From contig JAFZIZ010000009.1 of the NCBI GenBank assembly GCA_017554145.1, positions 1 to 64,000 of the forward strand: a DNA stretch of 64,000 nucleotides, read 5' to 3'. The DNA comes from Prevotella sp. (lineage in GTDB: Bacteria > Bacteroidota > Bacteroidia > Bacteroidales > Bacteroidaceae). The notes under the pieces are model-generated. The model had not been told where the DNA came from, ran no database searches, and saw nothing but the letters and a program-made list of their open reading frames with translations. Made by a program: the position numbers and the translations under genes. Positions 7,394 to 16,234 of this stretch are shown here, in pieces; position 1 is the first letter of the stretch; every line of letters starts with the position of its first letter.

Positions 7394-8485
7394 ATGGAGT
7401 ACAAACGTTTAGGCGACTATATCAGAGAGGTGAATGTTCGTAATCGGGATGAAAAGGTTACGAAACTTGTAGGTCTTACGATTGACAAGGCATTCATTCC
7501 GTCAGTGGCAAATGTCATTGGCACTGATCTTTCTACCTATAAGGTAATCCGTCGTGAGCAGTTTGCTTGCAGTTTGATGCAGGTGAGCCGCGATGGAAAG
7601 ATGCCCGTTGCTATGTTTGAGGAAGACGAGGCAATTATGTCGCCAGCCTATCCAATGTTCGAGGTCATTGATAAAACATTGTTGTTACCTAAATACTTAA
7701 TGATGTGGTTCTCTCGTTCAGAGTTTGATCGTGAAGCCAGTTATTATGCTGTTGGTGGTGTTCGTGGTAGTCTAACTTGGGAGGATTTCTGTAATATGCG
7801 ACTTCCTATTCCATCAATAGAACGTCAGCGCGAAATCGTGAAGGAATACGAAACGCTTTCTTGTCGCATCAGTTTGAATGAACAAATGATTCAGAAACTC
7901 GAAGCCACAGCCCAAGCCCTCTACCGCAAAATGTTCGTCGATGGCATCGACAAGGAGAATCTACCAGAGGGCTGGAGAATAGAAACGTTAAAGGATGTGG
8001 CAACACTAAAAGCGGGAGGTGATAAGCCTATCGATTTCTCTGAAGAAAAAACAGAATCTTATAATATTCCTGTTTATGCTAATGGAATAGAGAACAAAGG
8101 CATATTTGGTTATACGACAAAGCCTGTTATAAAAGCAAAAAGTATTACTATATCAGCACGAGGTACTATTGGATATTGTTTCTTGAGAAAACGACCCTAT
8201 GTTCCAATTGTTAGGCTTGTTGTTATCATACCGCAGGATGAAATTATGGCGCAATATCTCTATTATTATCTTGATTCTTCAAATATTAAGGGCTCTGGTT
8301 CTGTTCAAAGCCAATTAACAGTTCCTGATATGGAAGGAAAGGATATTATTATACCACCACATCAACTTGTGCAGAATTTCAATGATGAGGTTGAGGTAAT
8401 TGATAAAGCAATAGAAATACGTGAGCAAGAAAATATAAAACTAACCGAATTACAGTCTTTGCTTTTGGCGAAGATGGGGCAATAA
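7394..8485 (+). CDS. hsdS: Type I restriction-modification specificity subunit
   Basis: 363 residues with two target-recognition domains (about 1-150 and 195-330). Each is followed by a helical spacer: IPSIERQREIVKEYETL...LEATAQALYRKMF, and PPHQLVQNFNDEVEVI...LTELQSLLLAKM. Each domain would read one half of a bipartite DNA site. The protein is slightly shorter than the usual 380-450 residues but both halves look complete. By eye the DNA of the second domain (from about 7980) is clearly richer in A and T than the first, consistent with domain exchange. It starts 23 bases after the phosphoesterase. Confidence 0.92.
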   Translation: MEYKRLGDYIREVNVRNRDEKVTKLVGLTIDKAFIPSVANVIGTDLSTYKVIRREQFACSLMQVSRDGKMPVAMFEEDEAIMSPAYPMFEVIDKTLLLPKYLMMWFSRSEFDREASYYAVGGVRGSLTWEDFCNMRLPIPSIERQREIVKEYETLSCRISLNEQMIQKLEATAQALYRKMFVDGIDKENLPEGWRIETLKDVATLKAGGDKPIDFSEEKTESYNIPVYANGIENKGIFGYTTKPVIKAKSITISARGTIGYCFLRKRPYVPIVRLVVIIPQDEIMAQYLYYYLDSSNIKGSGSVQSQLTVPDMEGKDIIIPPHQLVQNFNDEVEVIDKAIEIREQENIKLTELQSLLLAKMGQ

Positions 8486-8496
8486 AAACAAAAGAT

Positions 8497-9147
8497 ATGG
8501 CTAAGAATTACGTAGCACCGAACAAATCTTTGAAAGCATTTACATGCCCTCATTGTGGTGTTATATCCCAAATGAATTTTGTAAATGTAAATTTTAATGG
8601 AAGCCATGCGGTGTCTATGGGCGCAGGGCTAATTCAGGGTGATAATCACATTGTAATAGCATCTTGTGAAAATTGTAAGAAAAATATTATCTGGGCAAAT
8701 GATAATTATGCTTATCCTGATATAGTTGCAGAAGAAGCGAATCCTGATATGCCAGAATCTGTTAAACAGCTGTATAATGAAGCGGGGCTTATTTACAACA
8801 AATCTCCACGCGCTGCCTGTGCCTTGTTGCGTCTCGCAATAGATAGACTATGTAATGAACTTGGAGAGACAGATAGGGATATTAACAAGAATATAGGAGA
8901 ACTGGTAAAGAAAGGACTGTCATCTTCTGTTCAAAAGGCTTTGGATATTGTTCGTGTTGTTGGAAACAAAGCTGTTCATCCTGGTCAAATAGCCTTTGAT
9001 GTTGATAATAAAGAAACTGCAGTTGCCTTGATGAAGTTGGTTAATATGATAACAGAACGAATGATAACAGAGCCTCAAGAGATTGATTCAATGTTTGAAC
9101 AACTACCAGACTCTGCAAAGAACGCAATAGAAAACAGAGATAAATAA
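8497..9147 (+). CDS. DUF4145 domain protein with zinc-ribbon motif
   Basis: 216 residues. CPHC near residue 17 and CENC near residue 53 make a four-Cys zinc ribbon. The C-terminal half matches the DUF4145 pattern (ALLRLAIDRLCNELGE ... IGELVKKGLSSSVQKALDIVRVVGNKAVHPG), a helical domain often found in or beside restriction enzymes. The enzymatic role is unknown. It begins 11 bases after hsdS and ends 2 bases before the next gene, so it is part of the same operon. It is AT-rich compared with hsdM. Confidence 0.8.
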   Translation: MAKNYVAPNKSLKAFTCPHCGVISQMNFVNVNFNGSHAVSMGAGLIQGDNHIVIASCENCKKNIIWANDNYAYPDIVAEEANPDMPESVKQLYNEAGLIYNKSPRAACALLRLAIDRLCNELGETDRDINKNIGELVKKGLSSSVQKALDIVRVVGNKAVHPGQIAFDVDNKETAVALMKLVNMITERMITEPQEIDSMFEQLPDSAKNAIENRDK

Positions 9148-9149
9148 GT

Positions 9150-9929
9150 ATGGCAGAAATAACAGAATTAGTAAAAGCGACTCCTAATATTTTGGGACAA
9201 GTATACAGCGACTTAGCACAACCAAGTGTTAAGGCTGTTGGTAATGCTTTAGGGACTGTGTTTGAGTTTAGTACATCTTTTCTACTTCCTGTAAAACTGC
9301 TTAATGAGAAGTTTAAGTTAAACTTCACAAAGCGGTTGAATGAATACAAAGAGAAGTTAGAGCAGATTCCAGAAGAAAAACGATGTGAGGTTCACCCACA
9401 AATAGGAACTCCAATAATAGAAAAACTATCATATACAACAAATGAGGAAATAGCAGACATGTTTACTACTTTGTTAGCAAATGCTTCAAATGTTGATATG
9501 GTGAATACCGCTCACCCTTCTTTTGTAAACATGATAGAGAGAATGTCACCAGATGAGGCAAAATTATTGAAATACATGAAGGACAAAGAAGATATACAAT
9601 ATTGTATATTTAATGGTAATTCTACTGATGGTAACGGCTATATTACTCTTTATGATCACATTACGCTAATAAATTATGAAGTAGAATTGTCTTTTCCTCA
9701 GAATGTTAATGCATATTTGGCAAATTTTGAGAGTTTGGGTGTTCTTAAAGATATGAGTGGGCAATTTAGAACAGATAAAACAATATATAACCAAATTAGA
9801 GAGAAATATAATCTTAAACAATTGGAAAAACAAACGGTTCCCAATACATTTTCTTCTATTTCTGTTAAAGAAAGTTTTTTTCGAATCACAGATTTTGGTA
9901 AATTATTCATAAAGGCATGCATAAAATAA
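9150..9929 (+). CDS. DUF4393 / Abi-alpha-like protein
   Basis: 259 residues. The middle part (HPQIGTPIIEKLSYTTNEEIADMFTTLLANASN ... HPSFVNMIERMSPDEAKLLKYM) fits the Abi-alpha/DUF4393 family, which includes abortive-infection proteins. No membrane signal is clear beyond a hydrophobic stretch near 45-55. The N-terminal 45 residues are a helix. Role in defence is inferred from family and place. It starts 2 bases after the DUF4145 gene, implying coupled translation. It is AT-rich and uses A/T-ending codons heavily. After it there is a 304-base gap holding a gene remnant. Confidence 0.75.
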   Translation: MAEITELVKATPNILGQVYSDLAQPSVKAVGNALGTVFEFSTSFLLPVKLLNEKFKLNFTKRLNEYKEKLEQIPEEKRCEVHPQIGTPIIEKLSYTTNEEIADMFTTLLANASNVDMVNTAHPSFVNMIERMSPDEAKLLKYMKDKEDIQYCIFNGNSTDGNGYITLYDHITLINYEVELSFPQNVNAYLANFESLGVLKDMSGQFRTDKTIYNQIREKYNLKQLEKQTVPNTFSSISVKESFFRITDFGKLFIKACIK

Positions 9930-9951
9930 AAAAGAACCACAATACGAAACA

Positions 9952-10056
9952 ATGCCAGAGCACTATATGTTGTGCTTCAATGATGATTGTACGTTGGCTG
10001 ATGAGTGTCTGCATAGGTTGCAGCACGTAGCGGACGATAGACGGATGAGGTGGTGA
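9952..10056 (+). pseudogene. Decayed small ORF, possibly DUF6078-like
   Basis: 34 codons starting MPEHYMLCFNDDCTLADECL and HRL, with a CxxxxC...C pattern. After the Leu the same frame soon stops at 10054-10056. A one-base shift near 10020 reads AARSGR, then TAG, then TDEVVTVI, which looks like the continuation of the same protein. This suggests at least one frameshift and one stop. Resemblance to the DUF6078 family is from memory and weak. Confidence 0.35.
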
Positions 10057-10203
10057 CGGTGATAAAATGGGAACGAAGCATAGCTCGACAAAGAATATGA
10101 GCAATAAACATAAGAAATGCGAAAATATTCGTTTCTATTTTGAAAAATTGCAAAAATTGTGCATTTTTTAGAAATAAAATGTTTTTATCTCAAAGTTTTA
10201 TCG

Positions 10204-10211
10204 TATATTTG
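10204..10211 (+). promoter_or_regulatory. -7 box upstream of rloA
   Basis: TATATTTG fits TAnnTTTG, 22 bases before the chosen ATG. No good -33 TTG at 20 bp is seen, so the promoter is tentative. It would let rloA-rloB-hsdR be expressed apart from hsdM. Confidence 0.4.
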
Positions 10212-10233
10212 CGGCAGAAATTATGTTAATGAT

Positions 10234-11523
10234 ATGATACAAGAAATTAAGATTAAAAACTTTCTTTCGTTTAAGGACGAAGTCAAGTTCAGTTTCGAGG
10301 CCAGCAACGATAAGTTCGCAGAGGATTCTCAGGTGGTAAAAATCAATGAAAATACAAGGCTCTTACGCTTTGCAGTTGTTTATGGCTATAATGCTTCTGG
10401 GAAGTCGAATCTATTGAGTGTGTTTGATTATTTGCATCAATTTTGGACATATAAACCAGATAATATGGATGAAGACACAGGAGTTATACCTTTTAGACTT
10501 AATAGTTATTCTCCTAATGACCCTACAAGTTTTGAGATCATCTTTTATGCTCAGGATATTAAATATTGGTATCAATTGATCTTAGATGAAGACAAAGTTC
10601 ATTTGGAAAAATTATCATTTTATAAAAGTACTCAGCCCATTTTGTTATTTGAACGTATCTTGGAAAATGGACAATCTACCATTCATTTTAACACGACAAA
10701 TCCGAATGTAGATAAAATAAGTAGTGTAGCAAAAGAGGAGATAAGCATTAGATGCTTAAAGAATCTATCTTTTTTTGTGGCGCGTAATCAAGTAAATGTA
10801 AATCTTCCTCTTATAGATTCTGCAAAAGATTGGTTAAGGACAAATATAATGCAGGTGATAACTCCTGCTACAAGTTTAACCAATTATGCCCAACAGAAAA
10901 CTTCTGAAGACAATCAATTAGTAAATCATATTTTGGGTTTTCTTAAAGAAGCAGACTTTAATGTAACAAACATCTCAACAGATGTGGTGAGCAAGGATAT
11001 TTCTGAAGATACTATAAAACTTTTATTAGAAGATGATGATATCTCTAAAAGTGAAAAAGAACGTATTAAGAAAGAAAGAACAATAAAACAACTTCGGACT
11101 TTCTTTCAACACTCTGTAGAAAATGAAAACGGGGCAGAGGCTTATCAATTCTTGGGAAGAGATGAATCTCGTGGAACAATTCGGGTCTTCGGGCTTGAGG
11201 CAGCATTGTACGTTGCATTAAAGAAGAATGGTTTTTTACCAATTGATGAAATAGAGACATCTCTGCATCCCAAATTATTAGAGAAAGTTTTGTATGAATA
11301 TCTTAAGATACCAACGAAATCACAAATCTTAATTGCAACACATGATGATGGATTGCTAGATTTGGTGGATGACTTGATAAGAAAAGACTCAGTATGGTTT
11401 ACAGAAAAGAATAAGGCAGGTATTACGGATCTATATAAGTTGACGGATTTCAGGGGAATTAATCGTCTATCATCTATTAGAGAGGCATACCGTAATAAAA
11501 GGTTTGGTGCTACAATGAAATAA
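10234..11523 (+). CDS. RloA-like AAA ATPase (AbiL/OLD-type)
   Basis: 429 residues from ATG 10234. An in-frame start at 10159 exists but lies upstream of the promoter box. Walker A is GYNASGKS (51-58). Walker B with the catalytic Glu is LPIDEIETSLHP (about 335-346), and a sensor-like ATHDDG follows. The N-terminus IKNFLSFKDEVKFSFEA is typical of SMC/RecF-like AAA_15/AAA_21 ATPases. Such ATPases pair with RloB in restriction-linked loci (first named in Campylobacter hsd regions) and resemble AbiL phage-exclusion pairs. It ends 2 bases before rloB. It likely senses phage infection and controls RloB; this is inference. Confidence 0.8.
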   Translation: MIQEIKIKNFLSFKDEVKFSFEASNDKFAEDSQVVKINENTRLLRFAVVYGYNASGKSNLLSVFDYLHQFWTYKPDNMDEDTGVIPFRLNSYSPNDPTSFEIIFYAQDIKYWYQLILDEDKVHLEKLSFYKSTQPILLFERILENGQSTIHFNTTNPNVDKISSVAKEEISIRCLKNLSFFVARNQVNVNLPLIDSAKDWLRTNIMQVITPATSLTNYAQQKTSEDNQLVNHILGFLKEADFNVTNISTDVVSKDISEDTIKLLLEDDDISKSEKERIKKERTIKQLRTFFQHSVENENGAEAYQFLGRDESRGTIRVFGLEAALYVALKKNGFLPIDEIETSLHPKLLEKVLYEYLKIPTKSQILIATHDDGLLDLVDDLIRKDSVWFTEKNKAGITDLYKLTDFRGINRLSSIREAYRNKRFGATMK

Positions 11524-11525
11524 CT

Positions 11526-12236
11526 ATGGCAAGAAGAAAGTTAGCAGCGGAGATAAAACCGCAGAAACATTTTAAAGCCTCATCAGTTTCTTCAAATATG
11601 GGGATGGGAACGAGGAAGATGGCTCTTCTGGCCCCTTTCGTTATTAGTGGAGGCAAGAATACTGAACGATTCTATTTTCAACACATATCTAGAAATATTA
11701 AAGAACTAAGAGTTATCCCTGAATATTTTGGAAAAGAATCAAGTTATACGTCCTTTTTTCCAGAGAAAATCAACAAAATATTAAAAGATAATAATGAAGC
11801 CAAGATTTTCTGTGTTTTTGATTGGGATACAATATATGGAAATAAAACGAATTTAGAGAAACATAACAGGTTTGTAAAACAAATAAGATCTTTCATTGAC
11901 GATGATAGGGTAATATTGTGTCCAAGCATGCCATGTTTTGAATATTGGTTTCTTCTTCATTTCAAGAACACAACTAAATTTGTGGGAACCTGTGAAGAAA
12001 TTGCAAAGATGTTAAAACCTTATATGAATGCTTATTTTTCACAAAAAGACATAAACTTATTTGAAGTATTAAAAGATAGGAATTATTTGGAAAAGGAAAC
12101 CTGGGTTAAAAATCTCTGCTCTAACGGAAAATTGGATAATGCTATCAAACGGGCAGAAGATAACATCAAAGCCGCTATAAAAGCAGACGATTTAGAGAAC
12201 CAATCCTACTCATACGTTTATAAAGTATTCAAATAA
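11526..12236 (+). CDS. rloB: RloB family protein (AbiLii-like effector)
   Basis: 236 residues. RloB marks are SGGKNTERFYFQ (41-52, with Glu47), VFDWDT (97-102, a D-x-D pair) and CPSMPCFEYWFLLHF (132-146). The Glu and D-x-D layout recalls a Toprim-like metal site, so a nuclease role is plausible. It forms a two-gene unit with the ATPase 2 bases upstream and ends 15 bases before hsdR. The N-terminal 25 residues are basic. It is AT-rich like the ATPase. RloAB insertion between hsdS and hsdR is a known tendency of this pair, but combined cargo as here is less usual. Confidence 0.8.
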   Translation: MARRKLAAEIKPQKHFKASSVSSNMGMGTRKMALLAPFVISGGKNTERFYFQHISRNIKELRVIPEYFGKESSYTSFFPEKINKILKDNNEAKIFCVFDWDTIYGNKTNLEKHNRFVKQIRSFIDDDRVILCPSMPCFEYWFLLHFKNTTKFVGTCEEIAKMLKPYMNAYFSQKDINLFEVLKDRNYLEKETWVKNLCSNGKLDNAIKRAEDNIKAAIKADDLENQSYSYVYKVFK

Positions 12237-12251
12237 GAAAGATTAAAGCCT

Positions 12252-15200
12252 ATGTCACACTTTAACGAACACGCCTTGGAAATGGGCATCATGGAGCTGT
12301 TCGAACAGCAAGGATATAGATATCAGAACGGCGAGACGATACACAAAGAGTTATCGGATGTGCTGCTTCGTGATGACTTGAAACTGTATCTGATGGACAG
12401 ATATAGTGCAGAAGGTATTACCACTCTTGAGATAGAGCGCGTGATGGCCAAGCTGACAGCAGACAATGGCGCACCTTTGTATCAGCAGAATGCCCATACC
12501 TACAGGTTGATGACAGAGGGCTTTACCATTAAGCGCGAAGATGCTTCGCAGCCTGACTTGTTCGTTGAGGTGATAGATTTTAAGAATGTAGAGCGTAATA
12601 TATTCAAGGTAGTAAACCAGTTGGAGATAAAAGGTGCAGAGAAACGTATCCCTGATGGTATAGTGTATCTGAACGGTCTGCCAGTAGTAGTGCTGGAGTT
12701 TAAGAGCGCCGTAAAGGAGGATACCACCATTATGAACGCCTACACCCAGCTAACAGTACGTTATCGCAGAGATGTACCAGACTTGTTCCGCTATAACGCC
12801 TTTATCGTGATAAGTGATGGCGTGAATAATAAATATGGCACGTTGTTCTCTGACTACGAGTTTTTCTATGCCTGGCGTAAAATAGAGCGAACAGATAAGC
12901 CCAATGACGGCATCGACTCGCTGCATACCATGATGGAAGGGCTATTCAGGAAAGAACGACTGCTGAGTGTCATCAAGGACTTTGTGTTCTTCCCAGACAC
13001 ATCGAAGAGCGAGACGAAGATCGTATGTCGCTATCCGCAGTTCTTTGCCACGCATAGGCTCTATGATAACATTCTGGAGCATTCGCACATCAATATTCAT
13101 GGTGATGGTAAAGGTGGTACTTACTTTGGTGCTACAGGTTGTGGAAAGAGCCTGACAATGCTTTATCTGACACGCGTATTGATGCGAAGCCGCCATCTTT
13201 CAAGTCCAACTATCGTGTTAATAACGGATCGTACAGACCTCGATGACCAACTTTCTGGCTTGTTCCTAAATGCCAAGCAATTCATAGGCGATGAGAATGT
13301 TGTTAATGTAGAATCGCGCGAGGAACTGGGCAAACTGCTGAGAGGTAGAAAGAGTGGAGGCGTGTTCTTAACAACGATACAAAAGTTCTCAGAAGATATT
13401 AATCTGCTTTCTGATCGTGCCAATATTATCTGTATCTCTGATGAGGCTCATCGCTCGCAAACCAATATTGAGCAGAATGTGCAGATTACAGATAAGGGCG
13501 TAAAACGCAGTTATGGTTTTGCTAAGTATCTGCACGACTCATTGCCTAATGCTACTTATGTGGGCTTTACTGGTACACCTATCGATGCTACGATAGATGT
13601 ATTTGGCGATGTGGTGGATGCTTACACTATGACGGAATCAGTTTCGGATGGTATCACGCGTCGTATCGTATATGAGGGTAGAGCTGCAAAGGTATTTGCT
13701 GACCATAAACAACTGGAGGCTATTGAGGCCTATTACAAGCAATGTGCAGAAATGGGAGCCAACGAATACCAGATAGAGGAAAGCAAGAAGGCTGTCACCC
13801 AGATGGATAAGATTCTTGGCGATCCACAACGTCTGGCTGTAGTGGCCAAGGACTTTGTGGAACATTACGAGAAGCGCATTGAGGAAGGCAGTACGGTGTG
13901 TGGTAAGGCCATGTTCGTTTGTTCTAACCGTTTCATAGCTTATGACCTCTACAAGCAGATTATAGCTCTGCGTCCTGAATGGGCTGAGAAAATAGGCGAT
14001 AGTGAGCATACACCAGTGGAGCGTATCAAACTGGTGATGACTCGCGATAAAGATGATGCGCCTGAACTGCGCGAACTGATAGGCTCTGATGAAGACAGAA
14101 AGGCTCTCGATGTGCTATTCAAGAATCCTGAGTCGAACTTTAAGATAGCGATTGTTGTCTCGATGTGGATAACAGGTTTCGATGTACCTTGCCTGGATAC
14201 TATGTATATTGATAAGCCTTTGCAGAAGCATACATTGGTGCAGACGATATCACGTGTTAATCGTGTGTATGAAGGCAAGGATAAGGGTTTGGTGGTGGAT
14301 TACATTGGCATCAAGACCAATATGAACAATGCCCTGAAGCAATATGCAGGAACAGGTGATTTGGGTGATAATGTGGAGACCATCGAGCAATCGCTGATAA
14401 TGGTGAAGGATGAGCTAGATATTCTTCGCAGGATGTTCGCTTCGTTTGATTACTCGAAATTTACTACAGGTACACCTTTGGAACAATTGGAGTGCCTGAA
14501 ACATGCGGCTGAGTTTGTACAAGTTACAGAGAAAACGCAGAATCAGTTTATGGGCCATACCATGAAGTTGAAGTCTGCATTTAATCTATGCTCTAATCAT
14601 GAAGCTATTACAGATGAAGATCGTGAGAATATTCACTTCTTTACTGGTGTGCGTTCTATCATCTATAAACTGACAAAGGGTGATGCTCCAGATGCATCGC
14701 AGATGAATCGTAAGGTTAGCAAGATGATAGAGGAGGCCTTGCAGTCGGAGGGCGTTGAAGAGGTTGTTCAGGTGAATGCCAATACGAAAGACTTGGATTT
14801 GCTAAGTCAGGACTATATGGCAAGGCTCGAAAAACTGAAACTGCCTAATACCAAGGTAAAACTGATGGAGAAGCTGTTGCGCACAGTGATTAGCGACTTT
14901 AAGAAGGTAAACAAGATGAAGGGCGTTGACTTTACGAAGCGTCTGAATGCGCTGGTACAGAAGTATAACGATCGTAGCGACAATGCTGTTTTTGCAGAGG
15001 AAGTATTGAATGAGGTGGCTAAGCAAATGGCAGAATTGCTGAAAGAAGTTAATGCTGAGAAAAAGTCGTTTAAGGACCTTGGTATTACCTATGAAGAGAA
15101 GGCTTTCTATGATATCCTGAAAGAGATAGCCAATAAGTTTGGTTTTGAATACCCTGAAGAAAAACTTATTCCACTTTCTGCTGCTGTCAAGAAGATGGTG

Positions 15201-15692
15201 GATGATAAGTCGCATTATACCGACTGGGCCAATCGTTCAGACATCAAGGCCGAATTGCAGATGGACCTGATACTGATATTGGCAGAGCACGGATATCCAC
15301 CAGTTCCGCAAGACGATGTGTTCAAGGAAATCTTCGAGCAGGCAGAAAACTTTAAGAAATATGATTCAGACAATGACGAGAATCTGGAGACAGTAGAGCC
15401 TCGTACAAACGGCAAGAAGGCTACCGAGGTTCAGATGAAGCCTGTAGGTTCGATGCTGGAAGACGTTGAGGCTGATGATGATGTGCGTCGCCTCATTCAC
15501 AACATGATGGCATTGGATGAAGGAACAACGATTATGCAGATTGTCGTGGAGTGTCAGAAGGAGTTCCAAGAGAAGTATTTCAGCATGAAGGGCAATGATT
15601 GGCGCCACTTGATTCGTGATTATGTCAGAATGATTACAGAACGTCCAGAACTACAAGAAGAGGAAACCTTCAGATACGTAATGGCTGGATAA
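12252..15692 (+). CDS. hsdR: Type I restriction enzyme, restriction/translocation subunit
   Basis: 1146 residues. The N-terminal PD-(D/E)xK nuclease has PDGIVYLNGLPVVVLEFK (Asp135, Glu149, Lys151). Two helicase lobes follow: Walker A GATGCGKS (293-300), DEAH (397-400), TGTPI, then GFDVPCLDT and QTISRVNR. The long helical C-terminus would contact HsdM and HsdS. All catalytic parts look intact, so restriction should be active if hsdM and hsdS are. It is longer than many HsdR proteins. Its base composition resembles hsdM rather than the cargo before it, supporting the view that the cargo was inserted into an older hsd locus. Confidence 0.95.
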   Translation: MSHFNEHALEMGIMELFEQQGYRYQNGETIHKELSDVLLRDDLKLYLMDRYSAEGITTLEIERVMAKLTADNGAPLYQQNAHTYRLMTEGFTIKREDASQPDLFVEVIDFKNVERNIFKVVNQLEIKGAEKRIPDGIVYLNGLPVVVLEFKSAVKEDTTIMNAYTQLTVRYRRDVPDLFRYNAFIVISDGVNNKYGTLFSDYEFFYAWRKIERTDKPNDGIDSLHTMMEGLFRKERLLSVIKDFVFFPDTSKSETKIVCRYPQFFATHRLYDNILEHSHINIHGDGKGGTYFGATGCGKSLTMLYLTRVLMRSRHLSSPTIVLITDRTDLDDQLSGLFLNAKQFIGDENVVNVESREELGKLLRGRKSGGVFLTTIQKFSEDINLLSDRANIICISDEAHRSQTNIEQNVQITDKGVKRSYGFAKYLHDSLPNATYVGFTGTPIDATIDVFGDVVDAYTMTESVSDGITRRIVYEGRAAKVFADHKQLEAIEAYYKQCAEMGANEYQIEESKKAVTQMDKILGDPQRLAVVAKDFVEHYEKRIEEGSTVCGKAMFVCSNRFIAYDLYKQIIALRPEWAEKIGDSEHTPVERIKLVMTRDKDDAPELRELIGSDEDRKALDVLFKNPESNFKIAIVVSMWITGFDVPCLDTMYIDKPLQKHTLVQTISRVNRVYEGKDKGLVVDYIGIKTNMNNALKQYAGTGDLGDNVETIEQSLIMVKDELDILRRMFASFDYSKFTTGTPLEQLECLKHAAEFVQVTEKTQNQFMGHTMKLKSAFNLCSNHEAITDEDRENIHFFTGVRSIIYKLTKGDAPDASQMNRKVSKMIEEALQSEGVEEVVQVNANTKDLDLLSQDYMARLEKLKLPNTKVKLMEKLLRTVISDFKKVNKMKGVDFTKRLNALVQKYNDRSDNAVFAEEVLNEVAKQMAELLKEVNAEKKSFKDLGITYEEKAFYDILKEIANKFGFEYPEEKLIPLSAAVKKMVDDKSHYTDWANRSDIKAELQMDLILILAEHGYPPVPQDDVFKEIFEQAENFKKYDSDNDENLETVEPRTNGKKATEVQMKPVGSMLEDVEADDDVRRLIHNMMALDEGTTIMQIVVECQKEFQEKYFSMKGNDWRHLIRDYVRMITERPELQEEETFRYVMAG

Positions 15693-15719
15693 GGCAGCAG
15701 AAGAATAATATATAAGAGG

Positions 15720-15884
15720 ATGAGCTTGTTTTTCAAAACAATGATAGATGGTATCAAACAGGGTGTAATAGCTGCTTGGTATGACATGAAATGGTACATC
15801 ATTATCATGGTCGGCATCCTTGTGGCGTATCTGCTTTTCTCGGCTGTAAAAACCTTTATCGCAAGAATGCAAAAGGAGGATTGA
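15720..15884 (+). CDS. 54-residue single-span membrane protein
   Basis: Starts MSLFFKTMIDGIKQGVIAAW; one membrane segment (about 28-45: IIIMVGILVAYLLFSAV) and a basic C-terminus ending ARMQKED. It begins 27 bases after hsdR and is probably on the same message. Not recognised as a known family. The sequence over its start (about 15694-15725) recurs after the BRO gene at 17115-17144. It could be a small effector or anchor of the restriction locus. Confidence 0.5.
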   Translation: MSLFFKTMIDGIKQGVIAAWYDMKWYIIIMVGILVAYLLFSAVKTFIARMQKED

Positions 15885-15924
15885 TGATGAATAAAACTAC
15901 TAAAATTTAAATGATATAAAAACA

Positions 15925-16107
15925 ATGAATATGAATAAAAAACAGAAATTTCAAGTGTGTCTTGCTGCGCTTATCGTTATTTACATCATTGTATTGCTGT
16001 TTTTCCCTGGATGGAAAGCCAGTAAAATACTTGGCATTTTTGCTGGTGTATGTACCCTAATAGCCTTATATTTTACCTATAGAGCAGAGGAAAAGAATAG
16101 ACACTAG
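15925..16107 (+). CDS. 60-residue two-span membrane protein
   Basis: MNMNKKQKFQ, then two hydrophobic segments (about 12-27 and 35-50) joined by a short loop with PGWKASK, and a charged tail YRAEEKNRH. A start at 15931 is equally possible. It follows the 54-residue membrane protein by 40 bases. No family recognised. Paired tiny membrane proteins after a restriction locus may be toxins or membrane-damaging effectors; this is speculation. Confidence 0.5.
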   Translation: MNMNKKQKFQVCLAALIVIYIIVLLFFPGWKASKILGIFAGVCTLIALYFTYRAEEKNRH

Positions 16108-16129
16108 GGACTGGACAATTACGATTATA

Positions 16130-16211
16130 GGTTAAAGGTTAACGGTTATAGAAAATAAGGAAGAAAAGATGGGCTGACCTTTGGTCGGCTCATTATTTTT
16201 TAGTAACTTTG
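16130..16211 (+). promoter_or_regulatory. Repeated terminator-promoter block upstream of the BRO gene
   Basis: A GGTTAAAGG-type word, then a weak hairpin GGGCTGACC-TTT-GGTCGGCTC (about 16170-16190), a T run, and TAACTTTG at 16204-16211. A near-copy lies at 18720-18794. It can end transcription of the small membrane genes and start that of 16235. Confidence 0.55.
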
Positions 16212-16234
16212 TATGCTGAAATAGAAAATAGAAG

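Larger units (their letters stand above)
9930..10233. other. Gap between two cargo modules
   Basis: 304 bases holding a short Cys-containing ORF that looks like a gene remnant (9952-10056, listed separately) and a promoter box for the next gene. No other feature is seen. The gap breaks an otherwise tight gene run and marks a probable insertion or deletion boundary. Confidence 0.6.

Noticed and set aside
9907..10104. 65-codon antisense frame in the RloA upstream gap
   Set aside because: Hydrophobic, low complexity, no start context; better explained as a shadow of the decayed ORF.
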